NCBI GenBank assembly: GCA_937958365.1
Contig: CALFEW010000940.1
Span: 1 to 6,556 of the forward strand
Direction of reading: 5' to 3'
Source of the DNA: an uncultured Chloroflexota bacterium
GTDB taxonomy: Bacteria; Chloroflexota; Anaerolineae; Promineifilales; Promineifilaceae
DNA: 6,556 bases
Both the position numbers and the translations under genes were made by a program. The notes under the pieces were generated by a model. The model was not told the DNA's origin. It ran no database searches and saw only the letters and a program-made list of their open reading frames with translations. Position 1 is the stretch's first letter; each line of letters opens with the position of its first letter. This document shows, one piece after another, positions 1 through 6,483 of this stretch.

Positions 1-1
1 T

Positions 2-34
2 AGATTGGACCAATCTTGGAGATTGGTCCAATCT
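2..34. repeat. Perfect 15-bp inverted repeat, each arm itself near-palindromic
   Basis: Positions 2-16 read AGATTGGACCAATCT and positions 20-34 read AGATTGGTCCAATCT. The two are exact reverse complements separated by TGG, so RNA from either strand can fold into a 15-bp hairpin with a 3-base loop. Each arm is also a palindrome around one central base (AGATTGG-N-CCAATCT), so the element equally reads as two direct copies of a dyad spaced 18 bases apart. It lies about 30 bases past the stop of the pentapeptide-repeat gene. It could be a terminator or a dispersed intergenic repeat, but the T-run at 46-50 is nine or more bases from the stem on the + strand, and on the minus strand the flank lies outside the window. 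Confidence 0.85.
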
Positions 35-63
35 GCGCCACGTAATTTTTAGACGATTACTAA

Positions 64-648
64 CTAATCTGTGGCCGGTTTTTTGCGGGACAATAAGTAC
101 GCAGCAATGCCGGCTGCGCCAACCAGACCCAACAGGCCCAACACCGCAAACACCGTCCACGCAGGCGGGCGTAAGACATCGGGCGTCGCAACGGGGGAAA
201 CTTTGGCCCTGGCCCAGGCTACGGCGTTCGAGCGGGCGTTGGTTGTCACTGCGCCGGTAAAATCAGCCCCACCCACGTTGGTCGCCACGAAGATGGATTC
301 GCTCAGATCCGTCTCGGTCAGATTGGCGTCTTGCAAATTGGCCCCACTGACTTTGGCAGCCTTCAGGCTGGCGCCCTGCAAATTGACGTTTGCCATGTTC
401 GCCCCGGCGATGAGAGCGCCATCCAGCGTGACGCCGGACAAATCCGCATCGGCCAGGTTTATCCCGGCAATGATCGCTTTATGCAAATTGGCTTTGGCGA
501 AGTTTGCGCCGGGCATTTCCAGGCCGGTCAGCTTAATTTCGCTCAGGTCCAATCCGCTTAAGTCTACGCCCGCCAGAGATTGTTTGTCGCGCAAGCGGGC
601 CAGGGCTTCTTCGCGATTGGTTGGTTTTGCTTGTTCTTCTATACTCAT
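64..648 (-). CDS. Pentapeptide-repeat protein with C-terminal membrane anchor
   Basis: The product is 194 residues. After a polar, helical-looking N-terminus (1-25), residues 26-135 divide cleanly into 22 consecutive pentapeptides of the A(D/N)LXX type, for example SGANL QDANL TETDL and GGADF, with Leu, Met, Phe, Ile or Val at the central hydrophobic position. Such repeats form a right-handed quadrilateral beta-helix; 22 repeats make about five and a half turns. A linker (136-163) leads to one membrane segment (about 164-186, starting WTVFAVL) and a short basic tail, RKKPATD. There is no N-terminal signal peptide, so the helix is probably cytoplasmic and held to the membrane by its C-terminus (inference). 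The ATG at 648 is supported by AGGTG at 654-658, five bases upstream. The stop of the glycoside hydrolase gene is 49 bases upstream on the same strand, so co-transcription is plausible. The biochemical role of pentapeptide-repeat proteins cannot be read from the repeat alone; some (Qnr, MfpA) mimic DNA and bind gyrase, but nothing here points to that. Confidence 0.93.
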   Translation of the reverse strand: MSIEEQAKPTNREEALARLRDKQSLAGVDLSGLDLSEIKLTGLEMPGANFAKANLHKAIIAGINLADADLSGVTLDGALIAGANMANVNLQGASLKAAKVSGANLQDANLTETDLSESIFVATNVGGADFTGAVTTNARSNAVAWARAKVSPVATPDVLRPPAWTVFAVLGLLGLVGAAGIAAYLLSRKKPATD

Positions 649-670
649 CTTAACACCTGCTTTTCCTTTT

Positions 671-696
671 TTGCCCGGACGTCAAAGTGCGGGCAA
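671..696. repeat. Short inverted repeat between hydrolase and pentapeptide genes
   Basis: TTGCCCG at 671-677 pairs exactly with CGGGCAA at 690-696 across a 12-base loop. In the minus-strand transcript it would form directly after the hydrolase stop codon and is followed by an A-rich, not U-rich, stretch. It therefore does not look like an intrinsic terminator for the hydrolase gene. It may act as an intercistronic stem that protects the upstream mRNA end, or it may be chance. Confidence 0.4.
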
Positions 697-697
697 G

Positions 698-3337
698 CTA
701 ATCTAAAGAAGCCAGGGCGCGGTTGATGGCTTCCACGGTGTCGCCGGGCAGCATGTCCGGCACGAAGGCGGCAATTTGCTCCAGGGACATCGTCATCGCC
801 ATGTCGGCCTGGGGATGGTTCATGAGGTCGCCCAGGTATTCTTGCAGCACGGCCGTTGCCCGCGCATCGTTCACCAGGGTTTGCAGGGGCAGACCGGTAT
901 GCAGCCGCGCCCCGCCGCCGGCGTCGCCGACCCACTCAAATTGCCCGCTGAGGCGAATATCTTGCGCCGAGCGCCCGACCAACACGGTAAACGTCCCCGC
1001 TTCCGTCACCCAATTGCCCACGGCCGGATCATAAAAGGCCAGCGATTGGCGGTTGAGGGGCAGGCTGACGGTTTGGGTTTCGCCCGGTTGCAGAGCGATT
1101 TTGGCAAAGGCTTTGAGTTCTTTCAACGGCCGTACCAGCCGCGCCGCCTCGTCCCGCACATACACCTGCACCACCTCCTGCCCGGCCCGCTCGCCGGTGT
1201 TGGTCACGTCTACCTGCACCTGCACGGCCGTTCCGTTCACCGTGACGTTCAGGTTGGCATAGGCAAACGTGGTGTAAGACAGGCCGTGCCCAAAGGGGAA
1301 CAGCGGCGCGATTTCTTTCTTGTCGTAGTAGCGATAGCCGACGAACAGCCCCTCGCCGTACTGCACCTTGCCGTTTTCACCGGGGTAGTTGAGGTAAGCC
1401 GGGTTGTCGGCCAGGCGGCGGGGGAACGTGGTGGGCAAATGGCCGGAAGGATTTACGTCGCCAAACAGCACGTCGGCCAGGGCGTTGCCGCCTTCCTGGC
1501 CCGGATACCACAGTTGCAGCACGGCCGTTACCGAATCCAACCAGGGCATCGTCACCGGCGAGCCGACGTTCAGCACGACGATGGTGTTGGGATTGGCCGC
1601 CGCCACGCGGGCGATGAGTTCGTTTTGCGCGCCGACCAGTTCCATGTCCGGTCGGTCGAAGCCTTCACTCTCCCACTCTTTGGTCAGCCCGGCGACGACG
1701 ATGGCGACGTCTGACTGCGCGGCCAGGGCCACGGCCGTAGCGATGGGATCGTCATCTTGCGGCGGCAGGCAGCCCAGGCGCAGCGTTTTGCCCTTGCTGT
1801 CCGGGTCGGCGCTGTATTCGATAACCACATCATAGGGCTGGTTGGCGGTGAGATTCAGGGTAACGGCCGTTGCCTCGGCTTCGGTCGTCTGGCATTGCAA
1901 TTGAACCGCGCCATCCAGCAGGAAGCGGCTTGGGCCGGTACTGACCAGGGTGAAGGTGTACGCGCCGCTTTGGGGCACAACCAACTGCCCGCTCAGGCGC
2001 ACGGAAAAGTCGGCCGGGTTCATGTAAGGATGCCGTTCGCCAAACCAGGTGAGATCGGTTTTTTGGATAACGGCCGTGTAAATCGGATCGCCTTCCAGGT
2101 TGCGGTTGCCGAAGTACGCGAGGGTCAGGCCGGGACGGCCGTTCGCCTCGGCGCGCAGCCAATCGGACGGAATTTGCGGCAGTTGGCGATGGATGGGACA
2201 GCCCAACGTGTATTCTATCTGTACCTGCTCACCCACTTTCTGGCGAATCCCGGTCAGCGGGCTGATGGCGTAATGGGGGTTCACGCCGGAACTGCCCCCG
2301 CCCATGATTTGCGCCATCATCGCATTCTCGCCGATGACGGCGATGCGCTGCGGTTTGGCCGGGTCCAGCGGCAGCAGACTGCCCTCATTCTTCAGCAAGA
2401 CGATGGCTTCGCCAGCCGCGGCGCGAACCAACTGGCGATGCTCCGGCCGGTTGATGCTCTGCTCCGGCTGCAATTCCGGCTGCTCGAACAGGCCAACGCG
2501 GAACATGGTGCGCAGCAGACGGCGCACTTTGTCGTCCACCAGGGCTTCGTCCAGTTCGCCGTTTTCCACGGCCTGCCGCACCCGGTCGTCGTGCCAGCGG
2601 GCGGGGCCGGGCATTTCCAGGTCCAGGCCGCCAGCGGCCACGTTTTCGCTGTACGAGCCATACCAATCAGAAATAACCAGGCCATCAAAGCCCCATTCGC
2701 CCTTGAGGATGTCGCGGAGCAAGCGGCTGTTTTCGCTGGCCCACACGCCGTTGATGCGGTTGTAGGAAGACATGATGGTCCAGGGTTTGGCGGTTTCCAG
2801 AGCGATGCGGAAAGGCTCCAGGTAAATTTCGCGCAACGGCCGTTCCGTCACTTCCGAACTCATGCTGAACCGCTCGAACTCCGAATCGTTGCAGACAAAA
2901 TGCTTGATGCACGCGCCCACACCCTGGCTCTGCAAGCCTTGAATGTACGCAGAGGCCAGCGTGCCGCTAAGGTATGGGTCTTCAGCGTAACATTCAAAGT
3001 TGCGGCCGGCGATGGGCGAACGATGAATGTTGACCGTAGGCGCAAGCAAAACGTGCGCCCCTTTGGCCTTCACTTCGTCGGCCAAAGCCTGGCCTACCTG
3101 GGCCACCAGGGCGGGATTCCAGGTGGCTCCTAGCGCCACGCCCACGGGGAAGCAAACGGAGGTCGGGCCGGTGTTGTCGTCCACGCCGCGCGCGCCGTTG
3201 GGGCCGTCGGATACCTTCATGACTGGGATGCCCAGCCGTTCGACGGGTACGGTACGCCATACGTCTGCCCCGGCCAGCAGCGATACTTTTTCGGCCAGGG
3301 TGAGTTGCTCAATGATTGTGTTGATTTTTTCTTCCAT
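698..3337 (-). CDS. Glycoside hydrolase family 3, beta-glucosidase type, with PA14 insert
   Basis: The product is 879 residues and should remove non-reducing terminal beta-linked glucose (or a similar sugar such as xylose) from oligosaccharides with retention of configuration. Domains in order: GH3 catalytic barrel about 1-300, GH3 C-terminal sandwich from about 310 interrupted by a PA14 domain at about 395-526, the sandwich resuming to about 690, a fibronectin-III-like domain about 694-795, and a helical-looking tail 800-879. Visible motifs are SDGPNGAR (43-50), KHF (145-147), VISDW with the probable nucleophile Asp224, and ESEGFDR with the probable acid/base Glu558. Order, spacing and the PA14 insert match the KmBglI-type beta-glucosidases of family knowledge, where PA14 shapes the active-site entrance and favours short substrates. 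No signal peptide is seen, so it is probably cytoplasmic. The ATG at 3337 is preferred over an in-frame TTG at 3403 because GAGGAG precedes it and the upstream codons run through a hairpin. Exact substrate is not decidable from sequence. No sugar transporter or regulator gene lies in the window. Confidence 0.95.
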   Translation of the reverse strand: MEEKINTIIEQLTLAEKVSLLAGADVWRTVPVERLGIPVMKVSDGPNGARGVDDNTGPTSVCFPVGVALGATWNPALVAQVGQALADEVKAKGAHVLLAPTVNIHRSPIAGRNFECYAEDPYLSGTLASAYIQGLQSQGVGACIKHFVCNDSEFERFSMSSEVTERPLREIYLEPFRIALETAKPWTIMSSYNRINGVWASENSRLLRDILKGEWGFDGLVISDWYGSYSENVAAGGLDLEMPGPARWHDDRVRQAVENGELDEALVDDKVRRLLRTMFRVGLFEQPELQPEQSINRPEHRQLVRAAAGEAIVLLKNEGSLLPLDPAKPQRIAVIGENAMMAQIMGGGSSGVNPHYAISPLTGIRQKVGEQVQIEYTLGCPIHRQLPQIPSDWLRAEANGRPGLTLAYFGNRNLEGDPIYTAVIQKTDLTWFGERHPYMNPADFSVRLSGQLVVPQSGAYTFTLVSTGPSRFLLDGAVQLQCQTTEAEATAVTLNLTANQPYDVVIEYSADPDSKGKTLRLGCLPPQDDDPIATAVALAAQSDVAIVVAGLTKEWESEGFDRPDMELVGAQNELIARVAAANPNTIVVLNVGSPVTMPWLDSVTAVLQLWYPGQEGGNALADVLFGDVNPSGHLPTTFPRRLADNPAYLNYPGENGKVQYGEGLFVGYRYYDKKEIAPLFPFGHGLSYTTFAYANLNVTVNGTAVQVQVDVTNTGERAGQEVVQVYVRDEAARLVRPLKELKAFAKIALQPGETQTVSLPLNRQSLAFYDPAVGNWVTEAGTFTVLVGRSAQDIRLSGQFEWVGDAGGGARLHTGLPLQTLVNDARATAVLQEYLGDLMNHPQADMAMTMSLEQIAAFVPDMLPGDTVEAINRALASLD

Positions 3338-3340
3338 AGT

Positions 3341-3346
3341 CTCCTC
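3341..3346 (-). promoter_or_regulatory. Ribosome binding site of the GH3 gene
   Basis: On the minus strand GAGGAG lies three bases before the ATG at 3337. It fixes that ATG as the start and argues against the longer frame from the TTG at 3403, which lacks such a site. The spacing is somewhat short, but pairing through GAGG gives a more usual distance. Confidence 0.75.
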
Positions 3347-3356
3347 AAGCAGGATT

Positions 3357-3392
3357 AAAAAGGTGCGGCGCGCCAGGCAAAGGCGCGCCGCA
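3357..3392 (-). terminator. Terminator-shaped hairpin in the GH3 leader
   Basis: TGCGGCGCGCC (3364-3374) and GGCGCGCCGCA (3382-3392) are perfect 11-bp complements around a 7-base loop. Read on the minus strand, the stem is followed by CC and then five T's (3361-3357), the shape of a Rho-independent terminator. It ends 19 bases before the GH3 start codon, on the sense strand. It may be a second, back-up terminator for the upstream pilus operon, or a conditional attenuator in the GH3 leader. A TTTAAT box inside the T-run with a weak TTGCCT 15 bases upstream could alternatively be a promoter overlapping the stem. The sequence does not decide between these. Confidence 0.7.
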
Positions 3393-3452
3393 TCGAGTAT
3401 CAAAGATATGGAAGATTACCATTTTTTAGGCCAAATTACACGGTTTAAATGC

Positions 3453-3489
3453 AAAACCTCCCGGAAGCGTGGCAGCTTCCGGGAGGTTT
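3453..3489 (-). terminator. Rho-independent terminator of the pilus operon
   Basis: AAACCTCCCGGAAGC (3454-3468) and GCTTCCGGGAGGTTT (3475-3489) form a perfect 15-bp stem with a 6-base loop, GTGGCA. It lies 26 bases past the stop codon of the PilO-like gene. On the minus strand the stem ends in TTTT, so it fits an intrinsic terminator for that direction; on the + strand the trailing T's are shorter, although some bidirectional action is possible. Confidence 0.75.
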
Positions 3490-3515
3490 ATAGGGGGTCT
3501 GGGTGATGGCGTAGG

Positions 3516-4496
3516 TTAAGGGGTAACGGCCGTTGCCGGCAGCCCATTGTTCACCCGCTGGAGCGCTGTGATCGCCTCGACGCCATCCGGGCGCAACTCC
3601 AGGGCGCGAGACAAGGCGGCCTTCGCTTCTTCCGTCTGTTGGGCAGCGGAAAGCTGATAGCCGTGGTTGAGGTAGGCCGCGTACAGCCGGGTTTTCATGT
3701 CAAAATCGTCCGGGGCTTGGGCCAAAATTTGTTCCAGGATACGAATCGCTTCCGGCCAGTTTTCGGCCATCCAGGGTTCGTAGAGGCTGTTTACCAGCGC
3801 TGTCAGGTCGGCGGCGGGGACGGTAGCGGCGGCGGCTGATGTTCCGTTAACGGCCGTTCCATTGGCGCTACCCGGCGATATTTCCAGGAGCGGCGCGGCT
3901 TCGGGAACTGCGCCGGTAGCCAGAGGCGACGTGTAAAGCGCCAGACCCATATCCAGCGTGGACTGCCCCTCGCCCTGGGCAAGCTTCACGCCGCTCAAGG
4001 AGACGCCCGGCCAGGTGGTCTCCTGAAAACGGCCGAGAAAATCCAACAATTGCAGCACCGGTCCCGTCACCTGCACAGTGAACGCCTGCACGCTGTACAA
4101 AGCGTCGGGCGCGACCGGCTCGGTGGCGGATTGGGCCTGCAAACCGGTGATGGTAACGCTGCTGCTGGCGGCATAGCGGTAGAGGCTGTCCAGAATAGCC
4201 GCCGCCTGGGCTTCGCTCAGGAAGGAGCCGGTGGTGGCATTCAATTTCGTCTGAATATCGGCCAGTTGTCCTTGCAGCGCCTCGGCGGAATTTTGCTCGG
4301 CCTGTTCACCCTGGCGTGAGGTTTGTTGGGCGGCCAATACTTGCGCGGCCAATTCCTGCCGGGCTGTCCACTGGGGCAAGACGTTGGTAGACAGAAAATA
4401 ACCAAACCAAACCACGGTAATGACGATGAAGGCAATCGCCAGAACAGATAACATGTTATTGCGGATCGTGTCGCGTAAATCGTATAAGACGTCCAT
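3516..4496 (-). CDS. PilO-like pilus/secretion platform protein with C-terminal TPR domain
   Basis: The product is 326 residues. A short cytoplasmic N-terminus (1-15) precedes one membrane segment (about 16-36, LSVLAIAFIV onwards), a Gln/Ala-rich coiled coil (about 43-86) and a PilO-type ferredoxin-like fold (about 92-190), recognisable from the VQVTGPVLQLLDFLGRFQ stretch followed by a LDMGLALYTS-type closing strand. In known systems PilO pairs with PilN through the coiled coil and fold and forms the inner-membrane alignment ring of type IV pili. After an Ala/Thr-rich linker (191-228), residues 229-318 form about two TPR-like helix pairs (EAIRILEQILAQAPDD and EEAKAALSRALELRPD), which are absent from ordinary PilO of about 200 residues. 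By topology this TPR part is outside the membrane. The start ATG lies 14 bases after the stop of the PilN-like gene, so the two are co-transcribed; no strong ribosome binding site is visible, which suggests translational coupling. The PilO call rests on architecture and gene order rather than on high sequence identity. Confidence 0.75.
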   Translation of the reverse strand: MDVLYDLRDTIRNNMLSVLAIAFIVITVVWFGYFLSTNVLPQWTARQELAAQVLAAQQTSRQGEQAEQNSAEALQGQLADIQTKLNATTGSFLSEAQAAAILDSLYRYAASSSVTITGLQAQSATEPVAPDALYSVQAFTVQVTGPVLQLLDFLGRFQETTWPGVSLSGVKLAQGEGQSTLDMGLALYTSPLATGAVPEAAPLLEISPGSANGTAVNGTSAAAATVPAADLTALVNSLYEPWMAENWPEAIRILEQILAQAPDDFDMKTRLYAAYLNHGYQLSAAQQTEEAKAALSRALELRPDGVEAITALQRVNNGLPATAVTP

Positions 4497-4510
4497 GGGT
4501 TATGTACTCG

Positions 4511-6436
4511 TTACTGCCCTTTCAATTCCACGATAATGACAAAACCGACGGTATTAATTGGGACTGCGCCGGTTAATGGCTGGGTGATTTGTTTGGCGAG
4601 GATCAGGCGGCGGGAAACGGCCGTTTCCCCACCCTGCCCCATCGTCAAAGCCAGCCCATTTGCCTGCCCGGTCTGCTCGCTGCTGACCGCCGGGGGGTCT
4701 ACCTGTAACGTCACCTTCACTTCGCGGCGGCACAAAGAAGCCCAGGAAAAAGTGATAGTCGCTTCATACGTACCCTGAGGCAGACCAGCGATGTTGGCCG
4801 TCACGTCCATCAGGCTGGGCGCGCCGCCTTGATTGGGGCTGATTTGCAGCCAGGGCGCACTGGTAACGGCCGTCCAATTCAACGTACTGTCGCCAAAGAT
4901 TTGCACAGATTGGTTGGGCGGGTTGTCGCCACCGGCGGCGACCGGGCCAAAAGCCAGTTGGTCCAGGTTCAGGCTCAGGGCCGGCACTTCCAGGACGGCG
5001 ATATTGTAGGTGGCGCTGGGGCTGAACTGCTGCATTTTGTTGGTGATATTGGCAACGGCCGTGCCGTCTACCGACGCCGCCGGGAAACAAACCGACGAGG
5101 CAAAGTTGCCTGTGCCTGGCGGGGCATAATCGTCATTTTCCCACTGGAGACCATCGAGCGTCACGCGCAGAAATGTATCTACGCCCAGCGCCAGATTGGA
5201 CGTGGCGACCTGGTAAAAACGCCCGCCCTTGGTGATAAAACTGGCGTTGTCCACGTCGCCCTGGGGGAAGAAATTGCGGGTTTGCGTCTCGCCCACCAGA
5301 ATAGTCGCCGGGGTGGGGTCGTCGGGTTCAAACCGGTCACGCAGGTCCGGGGTATCGGTAGGATTGGGCGCTGCGGTGGGCGGCGGCGGCGTATGGGTGG
5401 CCGTAGGGCCAGGCGTGGGAATGGTTTCTTGCACAAAGAGCTGGTAGCCCATCTGCCCGCCAAACTGCCCGCGATTGGTCACCTGGATAAAGACCTGCAC
5501 GTCGCCGCCGACGCTCTGGACGCCAATTTCTGAGGCCAGGGTTCCATCTTGCCGATCATCGTTGACATAGACCTGCCCGCCGATGGTCACGGTGAGTACG
5601 GTGTCTACGCCGGGGGAGAGGTTGGTGGTGGCGATGGTGTAGAAACGGCCGTTCTTCGCCAAAAACCAGGCGTTGTCCACGTCACCGGCCGGGTAAAAGT
5701 TGCGCGTCTGCACTTCGCCAACAAAGATGGGCCGGGCCTGGATGTCGTCAATCTCGTAGGCGTCGCGCAAATTGGGTGTGGGGGTGATGGTGGGCACGAC
5801 TGGGGGAACGGCCGTTGGGTTGGTCACCGGATTGGCGCTTGTTGCTGTGGCAGCGGCCGTTGTGGGCGAGGGAGCAATGGTCACTGTGGGCGTGGGCGAG
5901 GATGTCGGCGTGATGACGGGATGGGGCGTGGGCAGCAACGTGATGGACTGCACGACAACCCGCGAAAACTGCCCGGAGGCTTCTAACTCCTGCGCATAAG
6001 CGATAACGGCCGTGTCATCGGCCGCTTCCCCGGAGATAGTCAGGCGATTGTCAATCTGCTCTACGCCCAGGAGGGTAATCTGATTGGTGTCTGTCTTGAT
6101 GGCGTCTACCACGGCGGGCCAATCAACCTGCTGCGCGCCCTGGCTGGACTGCACGGCGGCCAGACTGTCTGATTCGATTTGGGCTTCTACCACTCTGGTT
6201 TGTAAGGCGTCTACCGTAGGATTCGCCGCTGGACCACCCGCTTCAGCCATTTGCAACTGGCTCAATTCGCTCTCTAAACGTTGGGTGTCGGCGCGCACGG
6301 CCGTAGCCACCAGGTACAAGGGCACAAACAGCACCAGCAGCCCTAACGCGACCAACCATAAAATGGTGGGGCGCCGTGAAGGTGTAGAAGTTTGATCTGC
6401 CAGAACTGTGTCTAGATCATAAGAAGATTCGCGCAT
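4511..6436 (-). CDS. PilN-like protein fused to two PPC domains and a BACON-like domain
   Basis: The product is 641 residues, over three times the usual length of PilN. A cytoplasmic tail (1-24) is followed by one membrane segment (about 25-46), a short coiled coil (48-64) and a PilN domain (about 75-168), marked by VDWPAVVDAI, the RLTISGEA strand and a LEASGQFSRVVV end. A Pro/Thr-rich linker (168-222) leads to two pre-peptidase C-terminal-like domains (224-336 and 365-483), both containing EXDD, GDVDNAXF and NDD motifs. Next come a BACON-like beta sandwich (about 486-580, with APWLQISPNQGG) and a C-terminal domain (590-641) that I do not recognise. PilN normally binds cytoplasmic PilM through an INLLP-like N-terminus; no such motif is visible here. 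The modules after the membrane segment would lie outside the membrane, perhaps binding glycan or protein (inference). The ATG at 6436 is chosen because it leaves an ordinary short cytoplasmic tail; an in-frame TTG at 6499 would add 21 polar residues and cannot be excluded. The PilO-like gene follows 14 bases downstream. Confidence 0.75.
   Translation of the reverse strand: MRESSYDLDTVLADQTSTPSRRPTILWLVALGLLVLFVPLYLVATAVRADTQRLESELSQLQMAEAGGPAANPTVDALQTRVVEAQIESDSLAAVQSSQGAQQVDWPAVVDAIKTDTNQITLLGVEQIDNRLTISGEAADDTAVIAYAQELEASGQFSRVVVQSITLLPTPHPVITPTSSPTPTVTIAPSPTTAAATATSANPVTNPTAVPPVVPTITPTPNLRDAYEIDDIQARPIFVGEVQTRNFYPAGDVDNAWFLAKNGRFYTIATTNLSPGVDTVLTVTIGGQVYVNDDRQDGTLASEIGVQSVGGDVQVFIQVTNRGQFGGQMGYQLFVQETIPTPGPTATHTPPPPTAAPNPTDTPDLRDRFEPDDPTPATILVGETQTRNFFPQGDVDNASFITKGGRFYQVATSNLALGVDTFLRVTLDGLQWENDDYAPPGTGNFASSVCFPAASVDGTAVANITNKMQQFSPSATYNIAVLEVPALSLNLDQLAFGPVAAGGDNPPNQSVQIFGDSTLNWTAVTSAPWLQISPNQGGAPSLMDVTANIAGLPQGTYEATITFSWASLCRREVKVTLQVDPPAVSSEQTGQANGLALTMGQGGETAVSRRLILAKQITQPLTGAVPINTVGFVIIVELKGQ
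4988..5767 (-). repeat. Internal duplication: two PPC domains within the PilN-like gene
   Basis: The DNA for residues 224-336 (5429-5767) and 365-483 (4988-5344) encodes two related domains with the shared order: acidic EXDD start, VGE(V/T)QTRNF, GDVDNAXF, GRFY, GVDT and NDD. At DNA level the copies still share GCGTTGTCCACGTC on the + strand near 5242 and 5672. The second copy diverges after its NDD motif and carries a Cys (residue 450) that the first lacks. This is a domain duplication, not a mobile repeat. Confidence 0.75.
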
Positions 6437-6483
6437 AATGGTTACTTCACTTGAGTTATGATGTCTTGCCTTTTCAGAAACAG

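Larger units (their letters stand above)
849..6304. repeat. Highly iterated palindrome ACGGCCGT, 18 copies
   Basis: Perfect copies begin at 849, 1126, 1224, 1521, 1731, 1863, 2070, 2135, 2836, 3526, 3850, 4617, 4866, 5055, 5645, 5808, 6006 and 6297. All are inside the three large genes and none is in the pentapeptide gene or between genes. In the coding strand 14 copies read Thr-Ala-Val (ACG GCC GT), two read Arg-Pro (1126, 2836) and two read Asn-Gly-Arg (2135, 5645), so three phases are used. By base composition well under one copy would be expected (rough hand estimate about 0.2). One-base variants occur at 1020, 4029 and 5853. The pattern resembles HIP1-type iterated palindromes. Confidence 0.95.

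Noticed and set aside
2..34. A CRISPR repeat pair
   Set aside because: There are only two units, separated by three bases with no spacers, and the symmetry is that of an inverted repeat.
64..168. Sortase-type cell-wall signal at the end of the pentapeptide protein
   Set aside because: The hydrophobic segment and RKK tail resemble one, but there is no LPXTG-like motif before the segment and no N-terminal signal peptide for export.
776..3133. Long open frames on the + strand opposite the GH3 gene (for example 776-1714 and 1757-3133)
   Set aside because: They are antisense to a gene with clear catalytic motifs and domain order, their predicted products are compositionally odd and match no family I recognise, and they follow from the high G+C content at third codon positions.
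3338..3403. A 22-residue N-terminal extension of the GH3 protein from a TTG, which might pass for a signal peptide
   Set aside because: Its codons run through the terminator-like hairpin, it has Arg and Glu residues breaking the hydrophobic stretch and no cleavage site, and GAGGAG marks the ATG at 3337.
3393..3450. A sigma-70 promoter for the GH3 gene in the AT-rich spacer
   Set aside because: GATACT, TATCTT and TTGGCC can be picked out on the minus strand, but no pair has both acceptable matches and a 16-18 base spacing.
4697..5767. The PPC and BACON-like part as a secreted protease fragment or separate gene
   Set aside because: It is in one uninterrupted frame with the PilN domain, no internal start has a ribosome binding site that I can see, and no protease catalytic motif is present.
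4829..5986. Open frames on the + strand opposite the PilN-like gene
   Set aside because: The products are Gly/Val/Arg-rich mirror images of the Pro/Thr linkers and PPC domains and show no start context or domain of their own.
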